Positions 34,946-43,989 of a stretch of DNA of 64,000 nt are shown in pieces. The stretch is from Serratia marcescens (lineage in GTDB: Bacteria > Pseudomonadota > Gammaproteobacteria > Enterobacterales > Enterobacteriaceae). The stretch spans positions 95,798-159,797 of the forward strand of contig NZ_MJAO01000013.1 of NCBI RefSeq assembly GCF_001902635.1, read 5' to 3'. A model generated the notes under the pieces. It worked only from the letters and a program-made list of their open reading frames with translations. It was not told the origin of the DNA and did no database searches. The position numbers and the translations under genes are program-made. Positions within the stretch are counted from its first letter, which is position 1, and every line of letters starts with the position of its first letter.

Positions 34946-37086
34946 CGCTGCGCCTCCTGCAAGCTTTTGACAATCATTCTTACCGCATCCTGATGGAGTT
35001 TCTCGCGTTCCAGAGGTGTCTGACGTGCCTGCTCGACATAGCGGGCAATACCTTCTGCAATAACGCGCTGCACAGGGTTTCCGGACAATGCTTGGTATTG
35101 GCTCAGTTCTCTTTCAATATCATGGATTAATCTCTGCTGACCGGGCGTTCGTTGTATTGTATGCTCGTAACGTTTGAGTAGATTTTCAAGCGTACCGTCG
35201 AGCGTACTTAATAGTCCGAAATAGTCAGAGGTTAAAAGTTGTTCAATATCCATACCTTGCACAAGAGGCAACTCACTTAACTCGACAATCTGCTGACGGG
35301 GATCTCGAAAAAGCACGCGTACTTCATGTTGTGTTAGACCTCTAAGACATAGTGGATCATGCGTGGAAAAAATGAATTGAACACCAGGCATCGCGCGGCG
35401 TAATGCCGACACGACCTGAATCTTCCAACGGGGATGGAGATGCGTTTCCATTTCATCAATAAGTACGACCCCACGTGCCGATTCAAGGCTTCCCCAGTAA
35501 TGGGTCATTCTGAACATGATATCGAGGCTCATCGCAAACAAGGATTGATACCCGTCGCTCATCTTGCTGAGTGGGGTATCACGACCATGAGCGCGAACTA
35601 GAATATTGCGATGACTATCCCGCAGGAGAAACTCGCCCTGTTCCAGTGACAGGATTTCTTTCATAGCACGGGCAATAGAGGCAAAGAATTCATCATCTTT
35701 GTCCGCTAATTCGCTCGTAACATCCCGCAGCAGAGCAGTGGGATAAAACAGTGACTTCCCTACGGCAGTCCTCCGGGTTCGTTCACAGAAATACCGGCGT
35801 GCACCGTAAGCGAGAACCATGAAGTCAGGCCAATCATTGTCACTAAACACGAGCCCTTCATCCGAAATCGTTAACATGCGCGTACCACCTCCCTCCAGGG
35901 TGAGGGTAATGCTGGCAGGTTTCATATGGCTACGTTGCCAGCCTTCACGATCGCGTTGCAGGTAATTTTCGTAATCTAAGCGCAATCGACCCCGTTGCTG
36001 TCGACTCATCAGGGCTAAGCAAATTCCCTGTAAAATACTGCTTTTCCCGGTGGAATTTTCTCCAACTAAAGCCACGCAGGGAGCTGAGCCTTCTGGCGGG
36101 ATAATATTAGTGAAATCAAGAGTAAATTCTTCAAAACTCTTGAAATTATGTAGTGTAATACCTGTAACGAATTGTGAGGCAAGACTACGACGTTTCTCCT
36201 TTACCGCCTCGTTCGCCCAGTCTGCTTTTTGGTCTGTGTCAGGAAGCGGAAACGAAAAGTCAGACCAGAGACGCAGAAGTTCTTCGATCGACAGTGAAGA
36301 GTTCAGCACAGCATCAAAGGCACGGATAAACGTGAGAAGTGGTTTAAAGCGTAGATTTGTGTACTCACCAGCCACTATCCGGAGCAGTGTGTTGAGAAAA
36401 ATCATTGCTACGCCGGGGCGTTTCGTGTGCTTGAGATAATATTCTGATGAAGGAACCTTAATATGCTGATCAAGTTCCGAAATTAAAGCCATTATCTCCT
36501 TCTCACGCTCATACCGTAGCGGCTCCCGATTAAGCTGTAAAATTTCAATAGTGGTATGACCTTTCTCCGTGAGAGGTAACAATAAGCCATCACGTTGTAT
36601 GCTGAGATGTTCACAGGGACTATCGGTTGAGGGATTCAGGAGTAAAGTTTTTTCGGTTTTCTGCGCCTCTGACCACGTACACTGGATCTGAGCTGGACGT
36701 CCGCTCAGGGGAAACCAGTTTGATCTCGCCCTATTACATTCCCGACAGACCAGTAGCAGATTTTGCCATTGATAGGCGAACCATCCGTAATAGTCGGGGG
36801 CTACCTGACTGTCGATACCAAACCGTGCTCCTCCGCGGGGGCGGTAGTGTTCAATTTCTGGAGTGTCGATACGTTGTTCACACCAAGCACATCGTCCCTG
36901 AAACTCACGCATCAACCTCACGCGAACCTCATTGTTATATAATGGTTCAGGATCAAACGGTGGGCGAGAAAGCACTCGTTCAGCGGGCAATTGCTTGTAG
37001 TACTCCGCCAGCTCACGTCGCTGTTCACGGATTTTGCTAAAACTTAATGCTTCAGGCGGCACTCTGGATCTTGTGATTTTTATCAT
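34942..37086 (-). CDS. HNH domain fused to AAA (OLD/PtuA-like) ATPase
   Basis: A 714-residue fusion. Residues about 1-230 are an HNH protein: CAWCEQRI, IEHYRPRGGARFG, AYQWQNLLLVC and CRECNRARSNW, complete in all motif positions. Residues about 310-714 are an SMC/ABC-type ATPase: LHNFKSFEEFTLDF, Walker A VGENSTGKSS (about 345), signature-like LSKMSDGYQSLF, Walker B GVVLIDEMETHLHP (about 540) and the H-loop FSTHDP. This ATPase resembles PtuA of Septu, which is normally a separate protein paired with one HNH. First gene of a two-gene operon reading leftward. No reverse transcriptase is nearby, so it is not a retron as seen. Confidence 0.88.
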   Translation of the reverse strand: MIKITRSRVPPEALSFSKIREQRRELAEYYKQLPAERVLSRPPFDPEPLYNNEVRVRLMREFQGRCAWCEQRIDTPEIEHYRPRGGARFGIDSQVAPDYYGWFAYQWQNLLLVCRECNRARSNWFPLSGRPAQIQCTWSEAQKTEKTLLLNPSTDSPCEHLSIQRDGLLLPLTEKGHTTIEILQLNREPLRYEREKEIMALISELDQHIKVPSSEYYLKHTKRPGVAMIFLNTLLRIVAGEYTNLRFKPLLTFIRAFDAVLNSSLSIEELLRLWSDFSFPLPDTDQKADWANEAVKEKRRSLASQFVTGITLHNFKSFEEFTLDFTNIIPPEGSAPCVALVGENSTGKSSILQGICLALMSRQQRGRLRLDYENYLQRDREGWQRSHMKPASITLTLEGGGTRMLTISDEGLVFSDNDWPDFMVLAYGARRYFCERTRRTAVGKSLFYPTALLRDVTSELADKDDEFFASIARAMKEILSLEQGEFLLRDSHRNILVRAHGRDTPLSKMSDGYQSLFAMSLDIMFRMTHYWGSLESARGVVLIDEMETHLHPRWKIQVVSALRRAMPGVQFIFSTHDPLCLRGLTQHEVRVLFRDPRQQIVELSELPLVQGMDIEQLLTSDYFGLLSTLDGTLENLLKRYEHTIQRTPGQQRLIHDIERELSQYQALSGNPVQRVIAEGIARYVEQARQTPLEREKLHQDAVRMIVKSLQEAQR

Positions 37087-37292
37087 GAGGTAATCTCAAT
37101 AAAAATGACAGGATAATACACCGCGTGAGAGGCGTAAATCAGAGCTCGTATATATCCCCCTATTCTGATAGAAAAAGTCATTCAAAAGCGGGTCACAACT
37201 GGAACTGAGGAAGCGATGAGGAAACTGACATGTCATTGGCCTGAACTGGATATTTCCCCATCGATATATTACTGGCATCAACAGGTAGCAAT

Positions 37293-37520
37293 GGTAACTC
37301 TTACAATAATGTACTGGCTAAGAGTATCAGCGGTCTTTATAAAGCGGAGGTGATACACCGTAAGAGCTGGAAAAAACACGTAGAAGTGGAGCTGGTGACC
37401 CTGGCATGGGTGGACTGGTATAATAATCGCAGATTGCTCGAACTCATTGGTTACATACCACCATTGGAATCCGAAAAAGCATATTACGCTTCCAGAAACA
37501 TTAACAATCTGGCAGCCTAA
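37293..37520 (+). pseudogene. IS3-family OrfB C-terminal remnant
   Basis: An open stretch without its own start. It reads ISGLYKAEVIHRKSW, LAWVDWYNNRRLLELIGYIP and ends NNLAA, the C-terminus of an IS3-family transposase of a different subgroup from the element at 32.2 kb. The N-terminal part is missing, and the conserved catalytic region is cut off. The remaining gap from 37087 shows only the promoter side of the HNH-ATPase operon. Confidence 0.8.
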
Positions 37521-37570
37521 GTCTTCTGAGTTAACCCTCTCCCGGAAAACCGGTGCTGTTCACTGTTGGC

Positions 37571-38191
37571 TTATCTGACACTTCCCCCGAATGAGCGTTC
37601 TTCCTTGTCGTAAACCTTGGTGTGTTCTTTGGCAAAGTAGCTCAGGTGGCTCCGTAATCCTAGGTACTGTTGCCCAAAGCGGTCCATCCGAAGACTCTCC
37701 AGATAGTGTGGCGTGTTGTTGAAGGAAACCAGCGTTCTGTACTCAGGAAAGTCGAGTAGACCTAATGCACTTAGCCAGGCCTCGCAGATGTAGCTCCCTA
37801 GGTTATGTTCTTCCTTCGAATAATCCCCTAAGCCATTGAAAGTATCTTTGTTAACGAATATCGCTGCGTGATAGTGAGATTTACCGCTGCTCCCCACCTC
37901 ACGTACCCATACGTGTCTCAGGTCCGTTGGACATACCTGGGACTTTTCCCGTTTACGTCGTTGCTGATGGGCTGCTATACGCGCCCTCAGCGCCCCTGTG
38001 AAGCGTTCCATTAATCCGGTCTTCAGATTAGGGGCACAGGCAATACTGTCACCTGTATCACGGTACTCAGGTAGTCTGAGTACGAAGGTGAAAACGGATG
38101 TTCTGACATGGGTTTTTGTTGCTTTGTTGATGATTTCAGTCATACGATTCATATAGTCAGAGTTCAGGGGGCCAAATTTACTGTTGGTCAT
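37571..38191 (-). CDS. YfjJ/inovirus Gp2-type protein
   Basis: A 206-residue protein of the YagK/YfjJ (inovirus Gp2) family found in P4-like elements. Typical segments are RHVWVREVGSSGKSHYHAAI, with the HYH motif, then LGSYICEAWLSAL and LRSHLSYFAKEHTKVYDKEE. HYH followed by a distant Tyr is reminiscent of rolling-circle initiators, but no replication role has been shown here. The ATG at 38191 has AGGAG 8 bases upstream; the frame extends 7 codons further without a site. A decayed paralogue lies at 39.2-39.7 kb. Confidence 0.82.
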   Translation of the reverse strand: MTNSKFGPLNSDYMNRMTEIINKATKTHVRTSVFTFVLRLPEYRDTGDSIACAPNLKTGLMERFTGALRARIAAHQQRRKREKSQVCPTDLRHVWVREVGSSGKSHYHAAIFVNKDTFNGLGDYSKEEHNLGSYICEAWLSALGLLDFPEYRTLVSFNNTPHYLESLRMDRFGQQYLGLRSHLSYFAKEHTKVYDKEERSFGGSVR

Positions 38192-38212
38192 AAAGATTGC
38201 TCCTGTGGGCAT

Positions 38213-38826
38213 ATTTCAGACGTTCTCAGGCCCTGCCAAAACAAATGGCAGTGATGAATGCACGAATGAGATTTAAGGTGTCATTAGGTCAAAAGGCATG
38301 GTGCTGTAGGGTATTTATCAACTGTCGTTAGTGTGAAGATTGATGGCCATCACGATTTAATGGCGATTGCGAGATGTAAACCATACCATAAATAATAATG
38401 GTATTTTTAATTTCCCACTTATTATATTTCACTCGTGTCTATTTTAATGTGTTATTAACATCATTGGTAAAAAGGTTGATTTAATTCAATTTTACCACTC
38501 CTTGATTTGTTGGTTGTTATATATTTATTAAATTATCCACGCATGTCTTTATGTATGTTTTACTGTGTATGTATATTCGCATATATATGTAATATATATA
38601 CTGTATTGAGATTGGATGGAATTGATTTATAGTGCCTTTTAGGCGGCGATTTGATATATTTATGATGCTTAAATTTTACTCCAGGGTTATCAATTAAAAG
38701 TCATAAAAGAAAGCCTTGTTTTCTGAAAAACCGGAAGCGTTAATGAAGCCACTCCTGCTCAATCCATTTTGGGCTTCTGCCAGACCTCACTGGTGATGGT
38801 ACAGCCTTTCTTTTTTACAGGCATAC
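38213..38826. other. AT-rich gap without a gene
   Basis: 614 very AT-rich bases between the YfjJ-type gene and alpA. No open frame here looks like protein. The only structure I see is a hairpin with a T-tract at 38383-38408. It may hold promoters for the leftward genes. Confidence 0.6.
38383..38408 (+). terminator. Terminator-like hairpin in the AT-rich gap
   Basis: ATACCAT pairs with ATGGTAT around an 8-base AT loop and is followed by TTTT. No gene on the plus strand ends here, so its role is unclear. Confidence 0.45.
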
Positions 38827-39039
38827 TCAGTTACCACGCGAGTCAGTTATACGCTGCTGTATCCAAGCTTCCACTTCACTCTTAAGCCAGCGGGAACTTC
38901 GCCCCAGTTTTATAGGTTTTGGGAATTCGCCAAGCTGAATCAGCTTGTAGAACCACTTGTCTGTAAGCTGCGTGAAACCAGTGATAAACGCCATATCGAC
39001 AAGCTTATCATTCATAAGGGATGGTGTGTTGGTGTTCAT
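38827..39039 (-). CDS. AlpA-family regulator/excisionase-like protein
   Basis: A 70-residue MerR-like HTH protein of the AlpA family (FITGFTQLTDKWFYKLIQLG, then FPKPIKLGRSSRWLKSEVEA, WIQQR). AlpA proteins of CP4 and P4-like elements activate integrase expression or act as excisionases. AAAGGAGATTTAATC precedes the ATG. It lies mid-island, far from int, so it could promote island excision in trans. Confidence 0.9.
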   Translation of the reverse strand: MNTNTPSLMNDKLVDMAFITGFTQLTDKWFYKLIQLGEFPKPIKLGRSSRWLKSEVEAWIQQRITDSRGN

Positions 39040-39214
39040 GATTAAATCTCCTTTAAGTCAATTAGTTAAAGGAGGAATAACTGTCTTCAGGTTTCTGTTG
39101 CAGCCTTCCTCAGTGGATGGAAGGCCGTGTAAAAAAGTACTGATCATCCTAATATTCAGAATGGTGATGCGTTTGCATTACCCGAAATCTCGACAGGATG
39201 TTTCCTAACGGTTT

Positions 39215-39693
39215 TTAGTTCCCATCTAAAGCCCTTTGCGCAGAGACTGAACATCCCAATGTACGTACCTTGTTGCTGTACTGCTTGGTTCGGTGTTTTA
39301 CAGTGTAATCAATGTGCTGAAGCACCGCCTGACAGCCATCTGTGGCCCCAGTAATAACCAGGGTTTTCCCGGAAACGAGACCAGAGTACGGTATTCAGCT
39401 TCAACACACTTAATCAGGTCTGCCAGGCTTGATACTCCCCCAGCCGCCAGAAGGCATCTCGGTTAAACATCAGCAGTACGTGATAGTGGATCTTTTCCCC
39501 GTACTGATTGTTCTCTCTCACCCTGATGAAATGTAGGTCGGATCCATGGACTTACTTGGCAGGGTTCTTTTTCTTTCTTCGTTTGAACACGGCGCAGAAG
39601 CGAGACTGGATAGCCGGTGTAAAGGCTTCAATGGGGGGGGGCCATCAACGCCATTTTTCCGGTTTCAGAGGTTAAATTGTTACCTGACATCAT
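39215..39693 (-). pseudogene. Decayed YfjJ/inovirus Gp2-type paralogue
   Basis: The minus strand starts MMSGNNLTSETGKMALM and continues in broken frames: IEAFTPAIQSRFCAVFKRRK, then DLHFIRVRENNQYGEKIHYH (with the HYH motif), then IDYTVKHRTKQYSNKVRTLG near the end. These align in order with the intact gene at 37571-38191. In-frame stops and frameshifts separate them. A run of nine G at about 39637-39645 lies at one break. Most of the 39040-39866 gap is this pseudogene. Confidence 0.75.
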
Positions 39694-39866
39694 TTAAAAA
39701 AACTACGAATTAGTTACTAAATTAACTCATAATCACACTATTTCACTACTGAAATGATACGATGTGAAAAATATTGCTACGCATTTACATCATAAAAACA
39801 TCATGATAGAACGTATGGTTGGTGGTGGGCATTCGATCAAATTACAGTAAAAATAGGTGATTATTA

Positions 39867-40841
39867 ATGGTAGACAGCAGCCGTCTTAACATCAGGACAA
39901 GTGATATCCGAGCCTGTCGTTTTTTCTTCAAGTACATCCAAAATAATATTCCACAAAGCAGACATCTTGTGTTTGATGACAACAATCCGGATACGCCTCT
40001 TTCCTGCCGCATCATTAATGATGCCCTAGAGATCTACTTACCTGACTCGCAAACGCGTCAAACGTTCATTCGGGGTATGGAGCTAGCCCTTAGTACGACA
40101 ATTCTCGCGGATAAAAATTTTGTCTGGTTGGAAAGTGACACACGGGCTACGTTTTGGATGTGGGGGCGCCTTTGCCTGGATGAGAAATGCAATCAGAGCA
40201 TAAATAAAGAATTGAGTAACAATGTATATACTTTCTGGTATAGGGATTTTAAACTTCCTGACACCCCATCCAGCCACCATGAAAGATTCACATACATCGT
40301 CGCTTTTATTGATTACCTTTGTATGAATACAGCTAACACACCAGCAATTCGGTGCTGGTTGACTGCAAATCTTAACCTCTGGCGTAAACATGCGATTAAT
40401 CTGAATAGATTAAAATGGCTCAATCCTGATGATTCAGATAACTGTATATGGGCATATCGCTCATTAAAAAAATACCAACAAGATTATCATACTGAAGAAA
40501 GTAACCCACTCAATCCGGTAACTCTCCCTTCGCCGGTTAATTCGGAAGAAGCCTTTCACACGTTTTACGCCCTGCTCGACCTGTGGGAAATCGGTAATGA
40601 CACTCAGACGAAGGCAATTGCGAAACTGAACAAGGCATTTTATCAAAAAACCTTTCGACAAAAGCAGGCTGCACGTAAAGGAAGGGAAGAGCTCAGTGAT
40701 GAACACGTAAAACACCTGGCATTTCTAGTTAATTATTATCGCTCAGATAAAATCTCCGTTATAGAAATGCTGATAGACGATCGTGTTAGAGGGATAAACG
40801 CTAAAATAGAGGCAAAACAAATCCGACAACGTTACCCCTGA
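39867..40841 (+). CDS. Hypothetical protein of unknown function
   Basis: A 324-residue protein I do not recognise. No signal or membrane segments. The C-terminal 80 residues are lysine/arginine-rich (YQKTFRQKQAARKGREELSD) and end IEAKQIRQRYP, suggesting nucleic-acid or protein contact. TAGGTGATTATTA precedes the ATG. It is the first of a series of rightward CP4-type genes, upstream of the GTPase. Confidence 0.75.
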   Translation: MVDSSRLNIRTSDIRACRFFFKYIQNNIPQSRHLVFDDNNPDTPLSCRIINDALEIYLPDSQTRQTFIRGMELALSTTILADKNFVWLESDTRATFWMWGRLCLDEKCNQSINKELSNNVYTFWYRDFKLPDTPSSHHERFTYIVAFIDYLCMNTANTPAIRCWLTANLNLWRKHAINLNRLKWLNPDDSDNCIWAYRSLKKYQQDYHTEESNPLNPVTLPSPVNSEEAFHTFYALLDLWEIGNDTQTKAIAKLNKAFYQKTFRQKQAARKGREELSDEHVKHLAFLVNYYRSDKISVIEMLIDDRVRGINAKIEAKQIRQRYP

Positions 40842-40982
40842 ACATAGTTCCTTTAGCATGTGTTATTTCGGTATGAAATACGGTCTGAAATTCAATTTAA
40901 AAAAATATCAGACCGATATTACCTCCATGAAAACATTCGCAGTGATGTTGGCATACCCATTCATTTCATACTCGGAGGTTTC

Positions 40983-41927
40983 ATGCCTAATAATACTGAA
41001 CAAGGCACTCGTGCCCTGAAGCGACATTTATCCCTTCTGCCTGAACATCTCTCGCATGCCGTCTTCGACCGGATACAACAGTGTATACACTACGAACCCG
41101 TCATTGGCATAATGGGAAAGACTGGCGTAGGTAAGTCCAGCTTGTGCAATACGCTATTTACGCGACCGCCTGCCCGAGTCAGTGTAATCCAAGGGGGTAC
41201 CCGTCAGGTGCAGCGCTATCCGTTCCGTCTCGCTTCGCAGGCTTTGCACATCGTGGATTTTCCGGGTATCGGTGAATCCCCGGCATTCGACCCGGTGTAT
41301 GCACGCCTGTACCGACATTGGCTGAATAAACTGGACCTGATCGTTTGGGTACTCAAAGCCGACGACCGAGCCTGGAATGACGATATTCGTTGTTATAGGC
41401 AGCTGGTGTCGCACGGTGCCGACCCGACCCGGTTTATCTTCGTCCTTAACCAGGCGGATAAAATTGAGCCTTGTCGGGAATGGGATGTCATCAATCACCA
41501 ACCTTCGTTACATCAACAAAAGAACCTGCAGGAAAAAGTGGCTCAGGTGAATACTGTGTTTTCGCCTGTTCATCCCGTTTTAGCGGTATCCGCTCCAGAG
41601 GGGTTCAATATTGCCTTGTGGGTTGAAGTCCTGATCGCCGCATTGCCGCATAAAGCCAGCAGTGGGGTCACCCGTCAGCTTGAACCTGTGTATCGGACGG
41701 AGAAGGTGACCACCATGGCACAGGAGGGCTTTGCCCGTGTTGTGGGTGAAATCTTTGACAACAGCGTGGAGGCCCTGCTGGAGTCTCACGCACTCAGAGC
41801 CTGGTTAACACGGATCCGTTATCGATTGATCTCTCTGGCCAAATTGCTTTGGCATCGTTTCTTTAACGTATGCCGAGAAACCTGCATTGTGTTCGATCTG
41901 TTTCGCCGATCGAATATAGGTCAATAA
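40983..41927 (+). CDS. YeeP/YfjP-type GTPase
   Basis: A 314-residue Era/TrmE-like GTPase. G1 is GIMGKTGVGKSSL (about 41-53), G3 is IVDFPGIGES and G4 is LNQADKIE. This matches the YeeP/YfjP GTPases of CP4-44 and CP4-57, which lie upstream of radC-cbeA-cbtA as here. A short C-terminal helix (WLTRIRYRLISLAKLLWHRF) may associate with membrane. The ATG at 40983 follows a perfect GGAGG; an open frame starting 123 bases earlier lacks support. Cellular role unknown. Confidence 0.88.
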   Translation: MPNNTEQGTRALKRHLSLLPEHLSHAVFDRIQQCIHYEPVIGIMGKTGVGKSSLCNTLFTRPPARVSVIQGGTRQVQRYPFRLASQALHIVDFPGIGESPAFDPVYARLYRHWLNKLDLIVWVLKADDRAWNDDIRCYRQLVSHGADPTRFIFVLNQADKIEPCREWDVINHQPSLHQQKNLQEKVAQVNTVFSPVHPVLAVSAPEGFNIALWVEVLIAALPHKASSGVTRQLEPVYRTEKVTTMAQEGFARVVGEIFDNSVEALLESHALRAWLTRIRYRLISLAKLLWHRFFNVCRETCIVFDLFRRSNIGQ

Positions 41928-41957
41928 TAGATTTTGACTATTATTTTTCGTATAATG

Positions 41958-41972
41958 ATCGTTAATAACGAT
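41958..41972. promoter_or_regulatory. 15-base palindrome downstream of the GTPase
   Basis: ATCGTTA-A-TAACGAT is a perfect palindrome in the 186-base gap before the next gene, and related CGATCG and AACGATT words recur within 60 bases. It looks like a repressor operator; the regulator is unknown. Confidence 0.5.
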
Positions 41973-42113
41973 AGATTTCAACGATCGGTTTCGGTTTATT
42001 GATCTTCACTAACGATTATCCCTCCTCTTTACATCCCGATACGATCCCCTCGCTGGGGAGGTCGTTTAATCCCACTGTTTTCTAATTAATTATTAATAAA
42101 GGAATATTTCTCT

Positions 42114-42668
42114 ATGTTGAAACCTTATCCGTTTCTCAAGCAGGACACCTACGCCTGGTGTTTGTCCATTGGCCTTCCTGTCGTCTGGGGGTTCTCTGCT
42201 ATTTTCCTCCCACAGAACGTGGCGCTGGGTCTTTATATGCTGTGCTCCCTGGTCTGGGTGCTACTCGACCGACTGAACTTGATGAAGCAGGAGATAACGG
42301 CCCCTTCACTGGTGTGGTTCCTGTTGCCGATGGTTTATCTGCGTCAACGTGACGAGCGTCAGGGGAAGCCCTGGCGCTTGTTACAGGTATGGCTGATTTG
42401 TACCGTATTGTCAGCTGTGGCCGGTAATCATTTTAAAACCCAATCAGGTACCGAACGGTTGGCGCAAAGTGCTTGCCCGGTGGTCACTAAAATCTTGCAG
42501 CGTCAGGGCATAGAGGAGCACTGTATCCGTATCACAGATATTAAAGAGGAGGTGGCGGGGCGTTTTTATCAGGCTCAGGCTTTGCTGAATACCGGCTCAA
42601 AAGAGCCGTTGACGATAGAAGTGCGCTCAGGCGGAAATATTTACGTCACGCTAACGGATTCGGAGTAA
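42114..42668 (+). CDS. Hypothetical inner-membrane protein
   Basis: A 184-residue protein with about four hydrophobic segments in the first 110 residues (WCLSIGLPVVWGFSAIFL, ALGLYMLCSLVWVLL, SLVWFLLPMVYL, LLQVWLICTVLSAVAG). A roughly 75-residue C-terminal domain follows (ACPVVTKILQRQGIEEHCIR, ending GNIYVTLTDSE), with the cysteines suggesting a periplasmic face. Not recognised as a named family. AAAGGAATATTTCTCT precedes the ATG. Followed closely by a secreted protein gene, so the two are probably one envelope-directed operon. Confidence 0.8.
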   Translation: MLKPYPFLKQDTYAWCLSIGLPVVWGFSAIFLPQNVALGLYMLCSLVWVLLDRLNLMKQEITAPSLVWFLLPMVYLRQRDERQGKPWRLLQVWLICTVLSAVAGNHFKTQSGTERLAQSACPVVTKILQRQGIEEHCIRITDIKEEVAGRFYQAQALLNTGSKEPLTIEVRSGGNIYVTLTDSE

Positions 42669-42695
42669 GTGATTTTTATCAAGGAGATGATGAAC

Positions 42696-43316
42696 ATGAA
42701 GAAAGTGATAATGATGTTTACCCTGTTGGGCAGCGCTCTATTGAGCCAGGTCGTATGTGCAGCGGCTTATGATCCTAAGCCGGTGGAATACCGGAATGTG
42801 GTGGCTGACAACGTACAGGTTGAGCATGATCGTATTATGGATGGCGTTGATGAATTTATCATCACGGGGAAGAAGGGAAAAGTTACTGAGAAATTCAGGC
42901 TCACCTGCAACGCCGATGAAGCACGTCTGGGCATCATGTATTACCTGAAAGATATCTATGGTGATAAGGCCGAGGGGGCAACGGGAATGACTCTGCAGTA
43001 TTACCCGGCCGGGGCCCATCAAATGAACATCAGTATCGATCATCCCGATACGTTGATGGACAGCCTTCTGACGGCTAATTTGGCACAGGCGGTTTCTGCC
43101 ATGCAGAAGCGTAAGGAAGGAACCTTTGTTTTTCACTTTTACCACAACGACAGCAGCTTCGATCATGTCCCGCTGGCGTACAGCTTCCAATACCCGGCGA
43201 AATTGTTGACACCCGCTCTGGGCAAGGCATTGGTTAATGCCAAGACCACATCATGCGACATCAAATCAGGCGATAGTCAGCTATCACCACTCAAGCGTCT
43301 TGTTGATCATCTCTAG
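42696..43316 (+). CDS. Hypothetical secreted protein
   Basis: A 206-residue protein with a Sec signal peptide (MKKVIMMFTLLGSALLSQVV, cleavage near VCA-AA) and no later membrane segment, so probably periplasmic. Two cysteines remain (LTCNADEA, TTSCDIKSG) and could form a disulphide. I do not recognise the fold. The ATG at 42696 has AGGAG 9 bases upstream; two ATGs just before it are too close to the site. Pairs with the membrane protein upstream and precedes a terminator. Confidence 0.8.
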   Translation: MKKVIMMFTLLGSALLSQVVCAAAYDPKPVEYRNVVADNVQVEHDRIMDGVDEFIITGKKGKVTEKFRLTCNADEARLGIMYYLKDIYGDKAEGATGMTLQYYPAGAHQMNISIDHPDTLMDSLLTANLAQAVSAMQKRKEGTFVFHFYHNDSSFDHVPLAYSFQYPAKLLTPALGKALVNAKTTSCDIKSGDSQLSPLKRLVDHL

Positions 43317-43354
43317 CTGATTAATTACCGCTATCAGTTTGCTACTGACTTAGA

Positions 43355-43388
43355 GCCCTGTCGCCGATCGCGACGGGGTTTTTGGTTT
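43355..43388 (+). terminator. Intrinsic terminator
   Basis: CCCTGTCGC pairs with GCGACGGGG (one G-T pair) and is followed by TTTTTGGTTTTT. It ends the envelope-protein operon and separates it from radC. Confidence 0.8.
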
Positions 43389-43498
43389 TTAGGCGCTGAG
43401 ATGACCTATTTCAAGTCGTCTCCTGCGCTACCGCTCAATGAACCCTGAATGCAGTGACATCATGCCTATGAACGACTGAAAACAACGGGAATAACCTC

Positions 43499-43978
43499 AT
43501 GAACTTAACCTTATCTCCGGCCGTCACTGAACTGCCATTAAGTACACAACGTACTATCAAACGCGCCCTGTTCTTGCTGGAGGCCCATTTGCGTGAACCG
43601 GGAGCCTCATTCACTTCACCTGGTACCGTCAGCGATTGGCTTCGATTGCGCATGGCTAGGCTGGAGCGTGAAGTATTTATGGTGCTCTGGCTCGACAATC
43701 AACACAGGCTATTGGCCCACGAAACGTTGTTCACCGGCAGTATCAACAGCACCGAAGTCCACCCCCGAGAAATCGTGAAGGCGGCACTGAAGCACAATGC
43801 TGCAGCGGTACTTCTCGCGCATTGCCATCCTTCCGGCCACGCTGAGCCCAGTGTTGCCGATCGGCAAATCACCGGCAGGATTAAAGATGCGCTGGCATTG
43901 GTTGAGGTCAGGGTACTGGATCACTGTATTGTCGGCGGCATGTCGGTGTATTCGTTTGCTGAACACGGCTTGTTATAG
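43499..43978 (+). CDS. RadC-family JAMM protein (YeeS/YfjY-like)
   Basis: A 159-residue protein with the JAB/MPN metal motif HCHPSGHAEPSVAD, i.e. HxH then 10 residues and Asp, plus an upstream conserved Glu (LLAHETLF). Family members in CP4 elements (YeeS, YfjY, YkfG) sit just before cbeA-cbtA, as here. Despite the name no role in DNA repair is established for RadC; some JAMM proteins are proteases. The gene starts at the ATG at 43499. Confidence 0.92.
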   Translation: MNLTLSPAVTELPLSTQRTIKRALFLLEAHLREPGASFTSPGTVSDWLRLRMARLEREVFMVLWLDNQHRLLAHETLFTGSINSTEVHPREIVKAALKHNAAAVLLAHCHPSGHAEPSVADRQITGRIKDALALVEVRVLDHCIVGGMSVYSFAEHGLL

Positions 43979-43989
43979 GGGGCGATACG

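Noticed and set aside
34942..37086. Retron interpretation of the HNH-ATPase operon
   Set aside because: Some retrons carry PtuA/PtuB-like partners, but no reverse transcriptase gene or msr-msd-like inverted repeat was seen on either side.
37096..37281. Small minus-strand open frame upstream of the HNH-ATPase operon
   Set aside because: No recognisable domain or convincing ribosome site; it lies in the control region beside an IS remnant.
42738..43190. Minus-strand 150-codon open frame over the secreted protein gene
   Set aside because: The opposite-strand gene has a signal peptide, good ribosome site and operon context; this frame has none.
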